DNA of 64,000 nucleotides, from positions 1-64,000 of the forward strand of contig NZ_JACSIT010000080.1 in assembly GCF_014349155.1 (NCBI RefSeq). The letters are read 5' to 3'. The stretch comes from Neolewinella lacunae. Its GTDB lineage: Bacteria > Bacteroidota > Bacteroidia > Chitinophagales > Saprospiraceae. Made by a program: the position numbers and the translations under genes. Each line of letters starts with the position of its first letter. Position 1 is the first letter of the stretch. The notes under the pieces were generated by a model. That model searched no databases. It was not told the origin of the DNA and was given only the letters and a program-made list of their open reading frames with translations. This document shows positions 43,981-53,291 of this stretch, one piece after another.

Positions 43981-46392
43981 CTAAAATTGTACGCGGTATT
44001 GGATGTCTGGGAAGAAGCCACTCTGGTACACCGTATTGACTACCCCGGTGACCGGGTTGAAGCGCTCCTGAAACACGTTTTCCCGGTTGGTAAGGTTCTG
44101 GAAGTCGATGAAAAAGCTTTGGCTGAATTTTTTGCTCGGACTGTTGAGCTGCACGCCAAACTTGAGGTCGGTCCGGAAATAAGGCGTGTAGCGCTCGGTG
44201 AAGGCACGGCTTTCGTCGCGGATGTCCGTCTGGAATTCCCGGCTCCGCTCCAAATCGACGGGACTAAAGTAGCGTCCGCCGGAAGTAGTGACCCGGGCGT
44301 TGATCGTGAAGCGGTGGCGCTGGTCTTTGCCGAAGGCCCATTCCCGTCCTGCCAGCAGGTTGGTCACGTAGTTGTTGTTGAAGGCGGTATTGCGCTCAAT
44401 GCCGTCGCTGCCCGTGTACTTGCTCTCAAACAGGGACCCGGTGAAGAGCAGGTACCAGTTTTTGGCGAAGTAGTGTTCCAGGGTTACTTCCAGGCCGTAG
44501 TTGCGGCCCGTTCCCGTGTTGGTCAGGCTGCCGCGTTCGGGGAAAACGAAGTCGGCGCCGGCGTTGAGAATGGAGAAGCTGGAGGGGAAGTTGTCCACCG
44601 GAATGTCCGAAAGCCCCTGGTAATACACTTCAGTCTTCAGGTGCCAGTTGGGCGCGAAGGCGAGGTCGGCACCTACAACGTAGTGGTCGGCCAGCAAAAA
44701 GCCCAGATTCTGGTTGGCGTCGGGGGAGCCGGTGGTGATGTCGCGGAAGAAATAAACGGGCAAGGCTGGCGTCTGGGCGTGGCGTCCGTAGCCGGCGTTG
44801 AGCGTCAGTTTCTCCGTCGCTTCGTAGCGCAGGCCCAGGCGAGGCTCTACGGCGAAGGATTCGGAGAGGCTGAAGTACTGGCTGTGCAGGCCCAGGTTGA
44901 GGGTCATTTTGCTGCCTACGCGGTAGCGGGCCTGCCCGAAGACCTGGTAGAGGCCGAAGCTGCCGTCGAAGTCGCGCAGCCGGTCCAGGTCCTGCTGCCC
45001 GTCGCCGTCGCGGTCGGGCTGTCCGTCGCGATCGTCCACCAGGGTGGCGAGGCCGATGGATTCCGCCTGGAGGCCGGTGCGGATGGTCAGGCGATTGCTG
45101 ATTTTGCTGTTCAGGTAGCTTTTGATGCTGTAGCGGCTGGTGTTGTCGTCTACGTCAGTAAAGATCAGGCCGTCCCCGCCTTCGTCGTTCATGGCGTACT
45201 CCTCGAAAGTGTTGCCCTGCCAGGAGCCGCTGACGATGGTCCGCAGGTAAGTGTTTTCTCCGGTGATGAGGTTGTGGCGCAGGCCAATGACGCCGAAGTA
45301 GCTATTGACGTAGGAGTTGCGGTTGGGGTTGGCGAAGAGGTCGGTGGAGTCGGTTTCCGTTCCCAGGAAGTCGATGTTGCTCGTCCCCGCGATGCCGAAG
45401 ACGGAGAAGCGCCCGGCTTTGCTGTTGCCGAAGTCGACGTTGAAGGTCAGGTCGCGGTAATCCGGCGTGGCGTTGGTACCGATGGGGATGCCGATGGCTT
45501 CGGCCAGCCCGACGAAGCTGTTGCGGAAGCTGGCCACGAAGCTTCCGCCCCGGTTGTTGAGCGGCCCTTCGGCCATGGCTTCGAGGCCGGAGAAAGTGCC
45601 CAGCTGGGCCATGAATTCGTAGCGGTCGCGGTTGCCCTTGCGCAGGGAAAGGTCAAAAACACCCCCGATGGCGTTGCCGTACTCGGCGGCGAAGGCGGAG
45701 GTGGCAAAGTCGGAGTTGCCCAGCATATTGGGGTTCAGGGCCGAGACGGGGCCACCCGTGGTGCCGAGGGTGGAAAAGTGGTTGGGGTTGGGGATGGGAA
45801 TGCCTTCGAGCTGCCAGAGCAGGCCGGTGGGGGAGTTGCCGCGGATGACGATGTCGTTGCGGCTGTCGTCCGAAGTAGCCACGCCAGCCAGGTTGCTGGC
45901 CATGCGGCTAACGTCGGCCCGCCCCCCCGCAAAGCGGTTGACGCTCTCGGCGGTGAAAGTCTGGCTGCTCACCGTGGCCATGTCATTGATCGATTCTCCG
46001 GGTTTGGTCTTGGCCGTCACGGTAACGGTAGAAAGCTCGGCGATGCTTTCTTCCAGACTGAGGTTCAGCAGCGTTTCTTTGCCCGCCGTGACCACGATGT
46101 TCGGGAGGTTGCGGCCCTCGTAGCCGAGGTAGCTCAGGCGGAGGGTATGGCGGCCGGGGGGGACGTCCGTAAAACTGAAATAGCCATCCCCGTCGGTGGT
46201 CGTTCCCCGGCTGGGCTCCAGGCTCAGGAGTTCTACCGTGGCGCCGATCAGGGGCATCTCCGATTGCCCGTCGAGCAGCTGCCCTTTTATCGATTGGGCA
46301 GCCAGGCCCACCGCCAGGGCCAGGAGAAAAATCAGGGTCAGCAGCAATTTGCTGTACCAGTTGGCCTGGGAAGATAAGTACACGTTCTTCAT
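43981..46392 (-). CDS. TonB-dependent receptor with carboxypeptidase-like regulatory domain
   Basis: 803 residues. Signal region to AVGLAAQ, then a CarboxypepD_reg-like domain (IKGQLLDGQSEMPLIGATVE; GYFSFTDVPPGRHTLRLSYL), a plug (IVIRGNSPTGLLWQLEGIPI; NAIGGVFDLSLRKGN) and a barrel ending TVYQSGFFPDIQYRVQF with terminal Phe. It would bind and import a nutrient using TonB energy; ligand unknown. ATG 46392 (MKNVYLSSQ) is preferred to the ATG eight codons earlier. No SusD-like gene is adjacent. Confidence 0.92.
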   Translation of the reverse strand: MKNVYLSSQANWYSKLLLTLIFLLALAVGLAAQSIKGQLLDGQSEMPLIGATVELLSLEPSRGTTTDGDGYFSFTDVPPGRHTLRLSYLGYEGRNLPNIVVTAGKETLLNLSLEESIAELSTVTVTAKTKPGESINDMATVSSQTFTAESVNRFAGGRADVSRMASNLAGVATSDDSRNDIVIRGNSPTGLLWQLEGIPIPNPNHFSTLGTTGGPVSALNPNMLGNSDFATSAFAAEYGNAIGGVFDLSLRKGNRDRYEFMAQLGTFSGLEAMAEGPLNNRGGSFVASFRNSFVGLAEAIGIPIGTNATPDYRDLTFNVDFGNSKAGRFSVFGIAGTSNIDFLGTETDSTDLFANPNRNSYVNSYFGVIGLRHNLITGENTYLRTIVSGSWQGNTFEEYAMNDEGGDGLIFTDVDDNTSRYSIKSYLNSKISNRLTIRTGLQAESIGLATLVDDRDGQPDRDGDGQQDLDRLRDFDGSFGLYQVFGQARYRVGSKMTLNLGLHSQYFSLSESFAVEPRLGLRYEATEKLTLNAGYGRHAQTPALPVYFFRDITTGSPDANQNLGFLLADHYVVGADLAFAPNWHLKTEVYYQGLSDIPVDNFPSSFSILNAGADFVFPERGSLTNTGTGRNYGLEVTLEHYFAKNWYLLFTGSLFESKYTGSDGIERNTAFNNNYVTNLLAGREWAFGKDQRHRFTINARVTTSGGRYFSPVDLERSREFQTDIRDESRAFTERYTPYFRTDLKFGVQLNSPSKKFSQSFFIDFQNLTNRENVFQERFNPVTGVVNTVYQSGFFPDIQYRVQF

Positions 46393-46425
46393 GGTTTTTT
46401 GTAATTGTTGCCACAAAGAAGCAGG

Positions 46426-46442
46426 GGGCGCGGCCGCAGGTG
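46426..46442. repeat. Dispersed element core GGGCGCGGCCGCAGGTG
   Basis: Exact core just upstream of the receptor gene; followed by CAAGGTGCG. Confidence 0.8.
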
Positions 46443-46608
46443 CAAGGTGCGTCAGGCTGAAGCGTCGTTATTCCCGGATGAGTTGTCACGCAGCGCCCCG
46501 CCATCTCCCCGCCGCCCCGCACAAAGCCCGAAGTGCGGAGAAAACCACGGCGCACAACCATCTGCGGGAGTAGGAGTTTTCCTGCGTAGAACTACCATTA
46601 CACTTTTC

Positions 46609-47367
46609 ATGCAAAGAAGAAATTTCCTCGCCGCCAGTGCTGCCGCCCTTCCTTTCGCCCTGGGGGCTTCCCCGCTGGCGCCCAACACCGCTGCGGCCGA
46701 TCGCCAGCTATTGGAACTGCGGACCTACGAAATAAAATTCGGGGGCAGCGGACAAGCCCTCCTCCTCGACTACCTGAAAAACGCGCTGGCCCCCGCCCTG
46801 CAACGCCTGGGCTGCGCCGACTTCCGCACCATGAAAGAGCTGGGGAACGAAGAACCCGCCAAACTCTGGGGGCTGATTTCCTACCCCAACGCAGATACCT
46901 ACCTGCGCGCCCAGGATTTGAGCCAGGATGCCACCTACCAGGCCGCCGCCAGCGGCTACACCGCCGTACCCGCCGAAAAGCCCATCTTCAGCCGCTACAG
47001 CTCCCAACTCCTGCACGCTTTCACGGGCATGCCCCAGGTGCAGGACCCGGGCGATGCCGGCCTCTTTGAACTGCGCACCTACGAAGGCTACAGCGAAGAC
47101 GCCGTCCGCCGCAAAATCAAAATGTTCAACGACGAAGAATTCCCCCTTTTCTATAAAGTAGGCCTTCTGCCCGTTTTCTTCGGCGAGATGATCAGCGGCC
47201 CCTACCGCCCCAGCCTGGTCTATATGCTACACTTCAAGGACATGGAGGAACGCAATGCCAACTGGCAGGTTTTCATTGCCCACCCGGAGTGGAAAGCCAT
47301 GTCGGCCAAAGCCGAATACGCCAACTCCGTATCCAATATCCGCAAAACCTTCTTGCTGCCCGCTTAG
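46609..47367 (+). CDS. NIPSNAP family protein with Tat-like signal
   Basis: 252 residues. The N-terminus MQRRNFLAASAAALPFALG carries a twin-arginine (RRNFL) signal, so export by Tat is likely. Two ferredoxin-like NIPSNAP repeats follow (LLELRTYEIK near residue 36 and LFELRTYEGY near residue 152, the latter ending SLVYMLHFKDMEERNANW). Function is not established; NIPSNAP proteins in Bacteroidota are often periplasmic. The ATG at 46609 is right before the Tat motif, so the long upstream frame is not used. Confidence 0.85.
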   Translation: MQRRNFLAASAAALPFALGASPLAPNTAAADRQLLELRTYEIKFGGSGQALLLDYLKNALAPALQRLGCADFRTMKELGNEEPAKLWGLISYPNADTYLRAQDLSQDATYQAAASGYTAVPAEKPIFSRYSSQLLHAFTGMPQVQDPGDAGLFELRTYEGYSEDAVRRKIKMFNDEEFPLFYKVGLLPVFFGEMISGPYRPSLVYMLHFKDMEERNANWQVFIAHPEWKAMSAKAEYANSVSNIRKTFLLPA

Positions 47368-47606
47368 CCCGGTTCCGGACGTCCCGTCCGGTAGATGCAG
47401 CCCATGGAGTTTTGCTTCGCAGTATTTCATGCTCCTGGAGTTAAACATGGAGTTGCCTGGAGTTTGCCCGGTTCCGGACGTCCCGTCCGGTAGATGCAGC
47501 CCATGGAGTTTTGCTTCGCAGTATTTCATGCTCCTGGAGTTTGCCCGGTTCCGGACGTCCCGTCCGGCTTATACCTATGTGCCAACCGGACGGGACGTCC
47601 GGAACC
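47367..47606. repeat. Direct repeat array with CCGGACGTCCCGTCCGG palindromes
   Basis: Units begin GCCCGGTTCCGGACGTCCCG at 47367, 47466 and 47543. The first two are 99 bp apart and almost identical (including CCCATGGAGTTTTGCTTCGC); the third is truncated and is followed by an inverted palindrome copy at 47585. CATGGAGTTGC sub-blocks also occur near 10850-10887. The 240-bp gap holds no gene. Confidence 0.9.
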
Positions 47607-47607
47607 A

Positions 47608-48633
47608 TTACCCCTGCACCAGCAAATTACACCCCCGCACGTCGCTGGCATCCACGCGCCCGAGCACCTCGAATTGTCCGTCTGCATCCACCCGCCCGAG
47701 GTCGTCGGTAGCGATGAAGCTGATGGTGTCCAGGTTGGCCAGGTCGGTCAGGTTCAGGGCTCCGGTTTTGCCGTTGGGCAGGGTAGCGAGTGGGTCGGTG
47801 ATGTCGCGCGCGGTGGCCTTCAGCGTAGGGGCGGGGATGAAGCGGCCACGCTGGGGGGCGTAAGCCTGGCTCAGCAGTTCCGTCATGCCGTATTCGGAGT
47901 GGATGTGGGTTTGCCCGAAGGCCTCCGCCAGGGTGTGGTGCAGTTCGGCGCGGGTCAGTTCGCGGCGTCGGCCTTTCATCCCGCCGGTTTCCATCACGAT
48001 GGTGGGGCCGAGTGGGGTGGGGAAGCGCTCGGCCAGGTCGAGCAAGGCGAAGCTTACCCCGATGAGCAGCGGCGCGGGGCCGGGGGCGTCGCGCAGGCGG
48101 AGGAGGGCATCGTGCAGCCCTTCCAGGTCTTTAAGGAAAAACCCGGAAGCGGGGTGGCCCGATTGCCGGATGAAGTCTTCAGCCATGAAGACCAGGCTGG
48201 AGCCCGTTCGCTCCAGGTAAGCGGGCAGGAGCGCCAGGATGGGTCTGCCTAGCAGTGGCCCGTACTGCCGCTCGAAGGCGCGGCGGGCGTTGGCGCGGTA
48301 CCAGGCGGGGTCGCGTAAGGGGTGTTGGCTGGTCTGGTCGCCGGTAGTGCCACTGCTGCTGAAAATTTGGGCGGCTTCCCAGTGGCCACTTTGCAGGAAG
48401 CAGGTTTTGAACAGGGCAATCGGCAGGTGGGGAATGTTCGTCGTTCTGGAGACGCGGGCAGGCTCCACTTGCAACAAATCGAGGAAACGTGCGTAAATAG
48501 CATTGTACGCCGCCTGGTAGCGGAAGACGTCCAGCGCCAGCGCTTCGAAAGTAGCGGCGTTTACTTTCCGGATGCGACTGAGCAGCCGCGTGCGTTCCAT
48601 CTCTTGCGTACTTCCCGGGGAAAAAGCTTCCAT
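47608..48633 (-). CDS. LuxE/PaaK-type acyl-protein synthetase-like enzyme
   Basis: 341 residues, ANL adenylate-forming superfamily related to LuxE. Seen: FSSSGTTGDQTSQH (phosphate-binding loop), METGGMKGRRRELTRAEL, HSEYGMTELLSQAY (Tyr/Glu motif) and ATDDLGRVDADG late. It probably activates an acyl group as acyl-adenylate. Substrate unknown. ATG 48633 or the Met at residue 12 (MERTRLL) may start it. It is divergent from the lipoprotein gene, with 40 bp between. Confidence 0.82.
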   Translation of the reverse strand: MEAFSPGSTQEMERTRLLSRIRKVNAATFEALALDVFRYQAAYNAIYARFLDLLQVEPARVSRTTNIPHLPIALFKTCFLQSGHWEAAQIFSSSGTTGDQTSQHPLRDPAWYRANARRAFERQYGPLLGRPILALLPAYLERTGSSLVFMAEDFIRQSGHPASGFFLKDLEGLHDALLRLRDAPGPAPLLIGVSFALLDLAERFPTPLGPTIVMETGGMKGRRRELTRAELHHTLAEAFGQTHIHSEYGMTELLSQAYAPQRGRFIPAPTLKATARDITDPLATLPNGKTGALNLTDLANLDTISFIATDDLGRVDADGQFEVLGRVDASDVRGCNLLVQG

Positions 48634-48673
48634 GCTGCCTTAACACTTGCCCCGCCCAAAAGTCAAACCGGCC

Positions 48674-49165
48674 ATGAATCGAATCTTCTATCTTTTGCCC
48701 CTCCTCTGCTTTGCCGCCTGCGTTAACCCGCCGGATTTCCCCATTGAGCCCGTTTTGACCTACGAAGGCATCAACAAGAACCAGATCTACCAATTCACGA
48801 ACGGGCCGCTGGATAGCATCATCGTACACTTTTCTTTTACGGACGGCGATGGCGACCTGAGCCTGAGCAGTACCACCGATAGTGTGGACATCTTTTTTAC
48901 GGATAGCCGCCTGGGGATCCAGACCCCCTTCACGCTGCCCCTCATTCCCCAGGAAGGCACGGGAAATGGCATCAGCGGAGACATTTTTGTTACCGTCATC
49001 AACACGTCGGCCATCTGCTGCATCTTCAACAACCGCTTTTGCACGGAAGACCCAAGCTTCCCCGTCGATACTTTTTCCTACGCCATTCAGATCCGCGACC
49101 GTGCGGGCAACCTCAGCAATGTGATCCGTACGGAAACCATTGATATCTTGTGCCTCGGGCAGTAG
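48674..49165 (+). CDS. Predicted lipoprotein, unrecognised
   Basis: 163 residues. MNRIFYLLPLLCFAACVNPP is a lipoprotein signal with lipobox FAAC. The mature part is beta-rich with FSFTDGDGDLSLSSTTDS, a Ca-binding-like DxDxD pattern, and closes IQIRDRAGNLSNVIRTETI, as in cell-surface Ig-like proteins of Bacteroidota. Function unknown. ATG 48674 opens the signal. Confidence 0.65.
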   Translation: MNRIFYLLPLLCFAACVNPPDFPIEPVLTYEGINKNQIYQFTNGPLDSIIVHFSFTDGDGDLSLSSTTDSVDIFFTDSRLGIQTPFTLPLIPQEGTGNGISGDIFVTVINTSAICCIFNNRFCTEDPSFPVDTFSYAIQIRDRAGNLSNVIRTETIDILCLGQ

Positions 49166-49268
49166 GTTTGCCGCCAACGCTGGCTGCCGCTGGCCACTAT
49201 TGCCGAACTATTTTTGATAAACTGGTCTTACGCTAAACTCCGTAGGCTTTTTGCTACTTACTCCTTCT

Positions 49269-50711
49269 ATGAAAAAACTACTACCCATTCTTTTCTTTTC
49301 CCTCATTGCTTCCTTTTCCCTGCGGGCGCAGGAGATTGTGAGTGTCCAGGAACAACCCGGCATTGATCGTTTCATCCTTGACCTGCTCCTGCCGGCCATC
49401 AGCATTGATTACGGGGTACGGAATTTCAAGGTGGTTTATACCACTACCGATGCTTTTGGCCAGCCGGATACGGCCAGTGGCCTGCTCTGCGTCCCGAACA
49501 ACGCTAATCTGGTTTACCCCCTGGCCGTTTACAATCACGGTACGGCCGGGAACCGCGAGGCCGTTCCCAGCCGGGAGGGGGTAGGAGAGCGGCTCTTGCC
49601 CCAGGGCATTGCGGGCAGCGGATTCATCACCCTGGCCCCGGATTACCTTGGTTTGGGGGACAGCGACGGCATCCACCCCTACGTCCACGCCGCCACGGAA
49701 GCCAGCGCGGGCCGGGATATGCTGCTGGCCGTCCGGTCCTGGCTGGAAAGCCAGGGCATCCGCGAAAACGGACAACTTTTCCTGACCGGCTACAGCCAGG
49801 GCGGGCACGCTACCCAGGCGCTGCACCGCGACCTGGAGACCAACCCCGGGGACGACAACCTGACGGTAACCGCCGCCACCCACCTTTCCGGCCCCTACAG
49901 CATCTCGGACGTAATGCGCGAAACCCTCTTTCAGGAGGAACTGGCCACCCTGCCCGGCTACATCGTGTATACCTACGTCAGTTACAATTACGTCTACGGC
50001 GCCTTCGATAGCCTCGGGCAGGCGTTTGTGGAACCCTACCTGAGCCCCATCGATTCCTTCGCCCGGGGAATTACCAGCCTGGATGAGTTCAACGTTCGCC
50101 TGACCAACTTGCTGGTCAGCAACAATGCCATCCTGGGCGACATTCTGCAAGACTCTATCCTGGCGGCGCTGGAGACCAAAGACACCTCTTCGGCCATCGT
50201 CCGCGCGCTCATCGACAACGATACCTACGACTGGGCCCCCACCGCCCCAACGGTAATTTACTACTGTACGGAAGACGAGCAGGTTCCCTTCCAGAACGCC
50301 ATCCTGGCGGACTCGGTGATGCGCGACAACGGCAGCAGCAGCGTGTTGCTGGAAAGCGGGGGTGCGCGCAACCACGGCGGCTGCGTTTTGCCCGCAGCGG
50401 TACGTACCATTGAGTTCTTTAAAGCCCTGGCCAATATTTTCCCCGTCAGCACGGGTGAGGTGGCCGCCCGCCCGGAGGTGAGCCTGGCCCCCAACCCCGT
50501 GCGGGCGGGCGACCAGGTTCAACTGCAGGGACTTCCCGCCGGCAGCTACCCTTACCTCCTCTACGACCTGAGCGGCCGCCAGCTGGCCCAGGGCCAGACC
50601 AGCACTGACGCCGGCCTGCGCCTCCCGGCTCAGGCACCACGGGGCTGGACCGTCCTGCGCGTGTACCTGCCCGACGGCAGCTCCTTCGTGCGCCGCATTC
50701 TGGTACAGTAA
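49269..50711 (+). CDS. Secreted alpha/beta hydrolase with T9SS sorting domain
   Basis: 480 residues. Signal peptide MKKLLPILFFSLIASFSLRA, then a lipase/esterase-like domain with YNHGTAGNRE, nucleophile GYSQGGHAT, and likely acid and His in TEDEQVPF and GGARNHGGC. The last 75 residues are a type A Por secretion sorting domain: LAPNPVRAGDQVQLQGLPAG, YDLSGRQLAQGQT, and the terminal VRRILVQ. It should be exported by the type IX system and processed. T9SS genes are not in the window. Confidence 0.87.
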   Translation: MKKLLPILFFSLIASFSLRAQEIVSVQEQPGIDRFILDLLLPAISIDYGVRNFKVVYTTTDAFGQPDTASGLLCVPNNANLVYPLAVYNHGTAGNREAVPSREGVGERLLPQGIAGSGFITLAPDYLGLGDSDGIHPYVHAATEASAGRDMLLAVRSWLESQGIRENGQLFLTGYSQGGHATQALHRDLETNPGDDNLTVTAATHLSGPYSISDVMRETLFQEELATLPGYIVYTYVSYNYVYGAFDSLGQAFVEPYLSPIDSFARGITSLDEFNVRLTNLLVSNNAILGDILQDSILAALETKDTSSAIVRALIDNDTYDWAPTAPTVIYYCTEDEQVPFQNAILADSVMRDNGSSSVLLESGGARNHGGCVLPAAVRTIEFFKALANIFPVSTGEVAARPEVSLAPNPVRAGDQVQLQGLPAGSYPYLLYDLSGRQLAQGQTSTDAGLRLPAQAPRGWTVLRVYLPDGSSFVRRILVQ

Positions 50712-50852
50712 TTGTTGCACCCTGGCCCACCGGTGCGGGGCGGACCTTCCCGCTGGGGAAACCGCCCCGCACCAGTTGGCCAGCACCATTTTTTTGCCCT
50801 TCCACCAAAACCACTGCGTTCTGCATCGTAACCCCCATACCTCTTTTGCCCG

Positions 50853-51329
50853 ATGAGCTTTTCCCGGACCCTCCTCTGCTCCCTTATCCTTTGCTTTGCA
50901 TCCTGCGTCAGCGCCCAGCAAAATGCCCAGCGCGGTTCTAACCTTGATGGTATGTGGGAAGGCACCATGGTGGTGGGCGGGATTTACTCCAATGAGCAGC
51001 TGCCAATGCAGCTCTACCTGACGACCAAGGGCGTGTACATCGAGGGCCGCAGCTTCGTGCAACTGCCCACGGGCGGCACGCTGCGGATGGACCTTAAGGG
51101 CCAGTTGCACGGCGATATGTCCATCAGCATGGTCGAGGTAAGCTTTGCCGGTGACCCCGATAACGACGTAATGCCCGAATTTAACCGGCAATACCAGATT
51201 GCGTTTAAAGACGACCTCTGGAACCCCCGCCTGGTGGGGTTCTGGCAAGAGGTGACCAACGAAGTTTTTGGCGCCAAGCGGCAGCGGGGCAAAATGGTGC
51301 TCACCAAAAAGAAACCACGGGGAGCTTAG
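50853..51329 (+). CDS. Small exported protein, unrecognised
   Basis: 158 residues. Signal peptide (MSFSRTLLCSLILCFASCVS, cleaved at AQ). The mature part begins GMWEGTMVVGG and is beta-rich with a basic tail, resembling a lipocalin-like small barrel; no firm family. Between it and the hydrolase gene (50712-50852) nothing is seen. Confidence 0.6.
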   Translation: MSFSRTLLCSLILCFASCVSAQQNAQRGSNLDGMWEGTMVVGGIYSNEQLPMQLYLTTKGVYIEGRSFVQLPTGGTLRMDLKGQLHGDMSISMVEVSFAGDPDNDVMPEFNRQYQIAFKDDLWNPRLVGFWQEVTNEVFGAKRQRGKMVLTKKKPRGA

Positions 51330-51363
51330 ACCCGCGCTGAATGCCGGGCGGTTGCGGAGCCCG

Positions 51364-51789
51364 TCAATTTTCCATTTCGGAGTACATCAGACCAGCGTTG
51401 TAGGCTTTGAGGACGTGGCGGACGGTGCCCGTCAGCTTCGGCGGCAGTTGCTTGAGGGAAAACCACTCCACGTTTTCGAACTTCTTTTTCTCGCGGCTCT
51501 GGGGGCTTCCGATGTAGTGGTAGGCCCGGAAGTAGAGCACGATGCGGTGAGCGCGGTTGGACTTTTTGTGGAGGACGTGAACGAGTTCCAGGTCGTCTTC
51601 GGCCAGTTTGATGCCGGCTTCTTCCCAGCTTTCGCGGATCAGGGATTGGATGGCGAATTCCTTGCGTTCAATGGTGCCGCCCACCAGGGAGTAGTTGCCT
51701 CCGTTGGGTTTGGTTTGCTTGAGCAGGAGGATTTTTCCGTGGTCCTGGAGCAGCAGCCTTGCTTTGAGAGAAACGGCGAACTTTGCCAT
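51364..51789 (-). CDS. NUDIX hydrolase
   Basis: 141 residues. Nudix box GGTIERKEFAIQSLIRESWE with EAGI completes the GX5EX7REXXEEXGX pattern, near residues 35-57. Hydrolyses a nucleoside diphosphate derivative; substrate not identifiable. The Met at 51789 is chosen because the fold starts with FAVSLKARLLL; the long upstream frame is not conserved-looking. It converges with the preceding gene. Confidence 0.88.
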   Translation of the reverse strand: MAKFAVSLKARLLLQDHGKILLLKQTKPNGGNYSLVGGTIERKEFAIQSLIRESWEEAGIKLAEDDLELVHVLHKKSNRAHRIVLYFRAYHYIGSPQSREKKKFENVEWFSLKQLPPKLTGTVRHVLKAYNAGLMYSEMEN

Positions 51790-52119
51790 CTTAATGCGGG
51801 AGATTGTTCGGCAATTGGGGCGGTGCCGGGTGAAATGGTTACTTTTGTGGCGCAGTTGCACCTTTCGGGGTGGGTTGAGTGATGAATTGCTGGCTTCACT
51901 GCGCCGTAAAAGTACCCGCTTAGCTTGGCTAATCAACAACTTTTCGGGGTAGCAGGCTAAAAAGACGCCAGCGGCTAAGCTGGGAACTGCCTTTTCCGCC
52001 CGGGTACGACCGGGCACTGGACAACTAAAGTACCCCTGGCCGGGCCATACGAACTACTATTTTACTCCGGGTGTTTGTACTTTGGTCCGCTACTTAATGG
52101 GATAACAGAAACACAATGT

Positions 52120-53205
52120 ATGCGTCACGAAAGTGTTATTAGTACCATTGGCAATACGCCGCTGGTCAGCCTGGACCGCATCTGCGGCTCCCGCATCTCC
52201 GCCAAAGTCTACGGCAAAGTGGAGTCTTTCAACCCCGGACAATCGGCCAAAGACCGTGCGGCGCTGTACATGATTGAGCAGGCGGAGAAAAAAGGCCGCA
52301 TCCAGCCCGGTGCCACCCTCATTGAGGCTACCAGCGGGAACACGGGCTTCAGCATTGCCATGATTGCGGCGGTAAAGGGCTACAAGTGTGTACTGACCCT
52401 GACGGACAAAGCGGGCCCCGAAAAACGGGCGCTGCTGACGGCGCTGGGCGCGGAGATCGTCCTCTGCCCGGCCGCTGCGGAGCCCGAAGACCCGGCCTCC
52501 TACTATTCCCAGGCCGAGCGCCTGGCCGCCGATATTCCCAACAGTTTCTACCTCCGCCAGAACTGGAACCTCGACAACAGCAACGCCCACTACTATTCTA
52601 CCGGTCCTGAAATCTGGAACGATACCGATGGTAAAGTGACCCACTACGTTTGTTGTGCCGGCACCGGTGGCACCCTTTCCGGCACCGCGCGCTACCTGAA
52701 GGAAAAGAACCCCAACGTCACCATCGTGGGCGTGGATGCCTACGGCTCCGTCCTGAAAAAGTACTGGCAAACGGGCATTTTTGACGCCGACGAGATCTTC
52801 AGCTGGAAGGTGGAAGGACTCGGTAAGACGATCATTCCCGATAACGTGGCCTTTGACCTCATCGACGAGTTCATCAAGGTCGGCGACCGCGCCGCCGCCC
52901 TGCGCGTGCGCGAACTGGCCCGCCGCGAAGGCATGTTGCTGGGCTACAGCAGCGGGGCGGCCCTGGAAGCCGTCTTTGCCATGCGCAAACAATTGACGCC
53001 CGACGACGTCGTTGTAGTCCTTTTCCCCGATCACGGCAGCCGCTACCTCGGCAAGGTCTTCAACGACGAGTGGATGAAAGAACAGGGCTACCTCCGGCCC
53101 AACGGCGAACCCGCCGCCTACAGTGTCCGCCACCTCCAACGCATGTACCGGGTCTACAAACGTATGTACGGCCGTAAAATTAAAGAGCGCTTTAACCTGG
53201 CTTAA
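52120..53205 (+). CDS. PLP-dependent cysteine synthase / cystathionine beta-synthase-like
   Basis: 361 residues, fold type II. Seen: SVISTIGNTPLVSLDRI, PLP lysine in QSAKDRAALYMI, EATSGNTGFSIAM (PLP-binding), AGTGGTLSGTARYL and GYSSGAALEAV. Catalyses beta-replacement giving cysteine or cystathionine. It has no CBS domains; the C-terminal 60 residues beyond the catalytic core (YSVRHLQRMYRVYKRMYGRK) are basic and of unknown purpose. ATG 52120 is chosen over the frame opening at 52075. Confidence 0.9.
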   Translation: MRHESVISTIGNTPLVSLDRICGSRISAKVYGKVESFNPGQSAKDRAALYMIEQAEKKGRIQPGATLIEATSGNTGFSIAMIAAVKGYKCVLTLTDKAGPEKRALLTALGAEIVLCPAAAEPEDPASYYSQAERLAADIPNSFYLRQNWNLDNSNAHYYSTGPEIWNDTDGKVTHYVCCAGTGGTLSGTARYLKEKNPNVTIVGVDAYGSVLKKYWQTGIFDADEIFSWKVEGLGKTIIPDNVAFDLIDEFIKVGDRAAALRVRELARREGMLLGYSSGAALEAVFAMRKQLTPDDVVVVLFPDHGSRYLGKVFNDEWMKEQGYLRPNGEPAAYSVRHLQRMYRVYKRMYGRKIKERFNLA

Positions 53206-53291
53206 ACCGGGGGCAGGCCAGCGGTAGATCCCCCCCGCCCCCCGCAACGGCACCAGTTTTTGGCATCCCTACCATCACAGCATATCGCCTT

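Noticed and set aside
43906-46377. Very long open frame on the plus strand opposite the TonB receptor gene (823 codons)
   Set aside because: It mirrors the receptor gene exactly, has no recognisable motifs and arises from GC-rich codon bias. Similar mirror frames at 18039-20432, 2264-3283 and 25824-28433 were rejected for the same reason.
50885-50905. TGCGTCAGCGCCC in the signal peptide at 50853 as another dispersed-element copy
   Set aside because: It lacks the CACC start and differs in the centre; it is explained by the common signal-peptide end CVSAQ. This also means the copy at 26018 (TCVRAQ) is less certain than the others.
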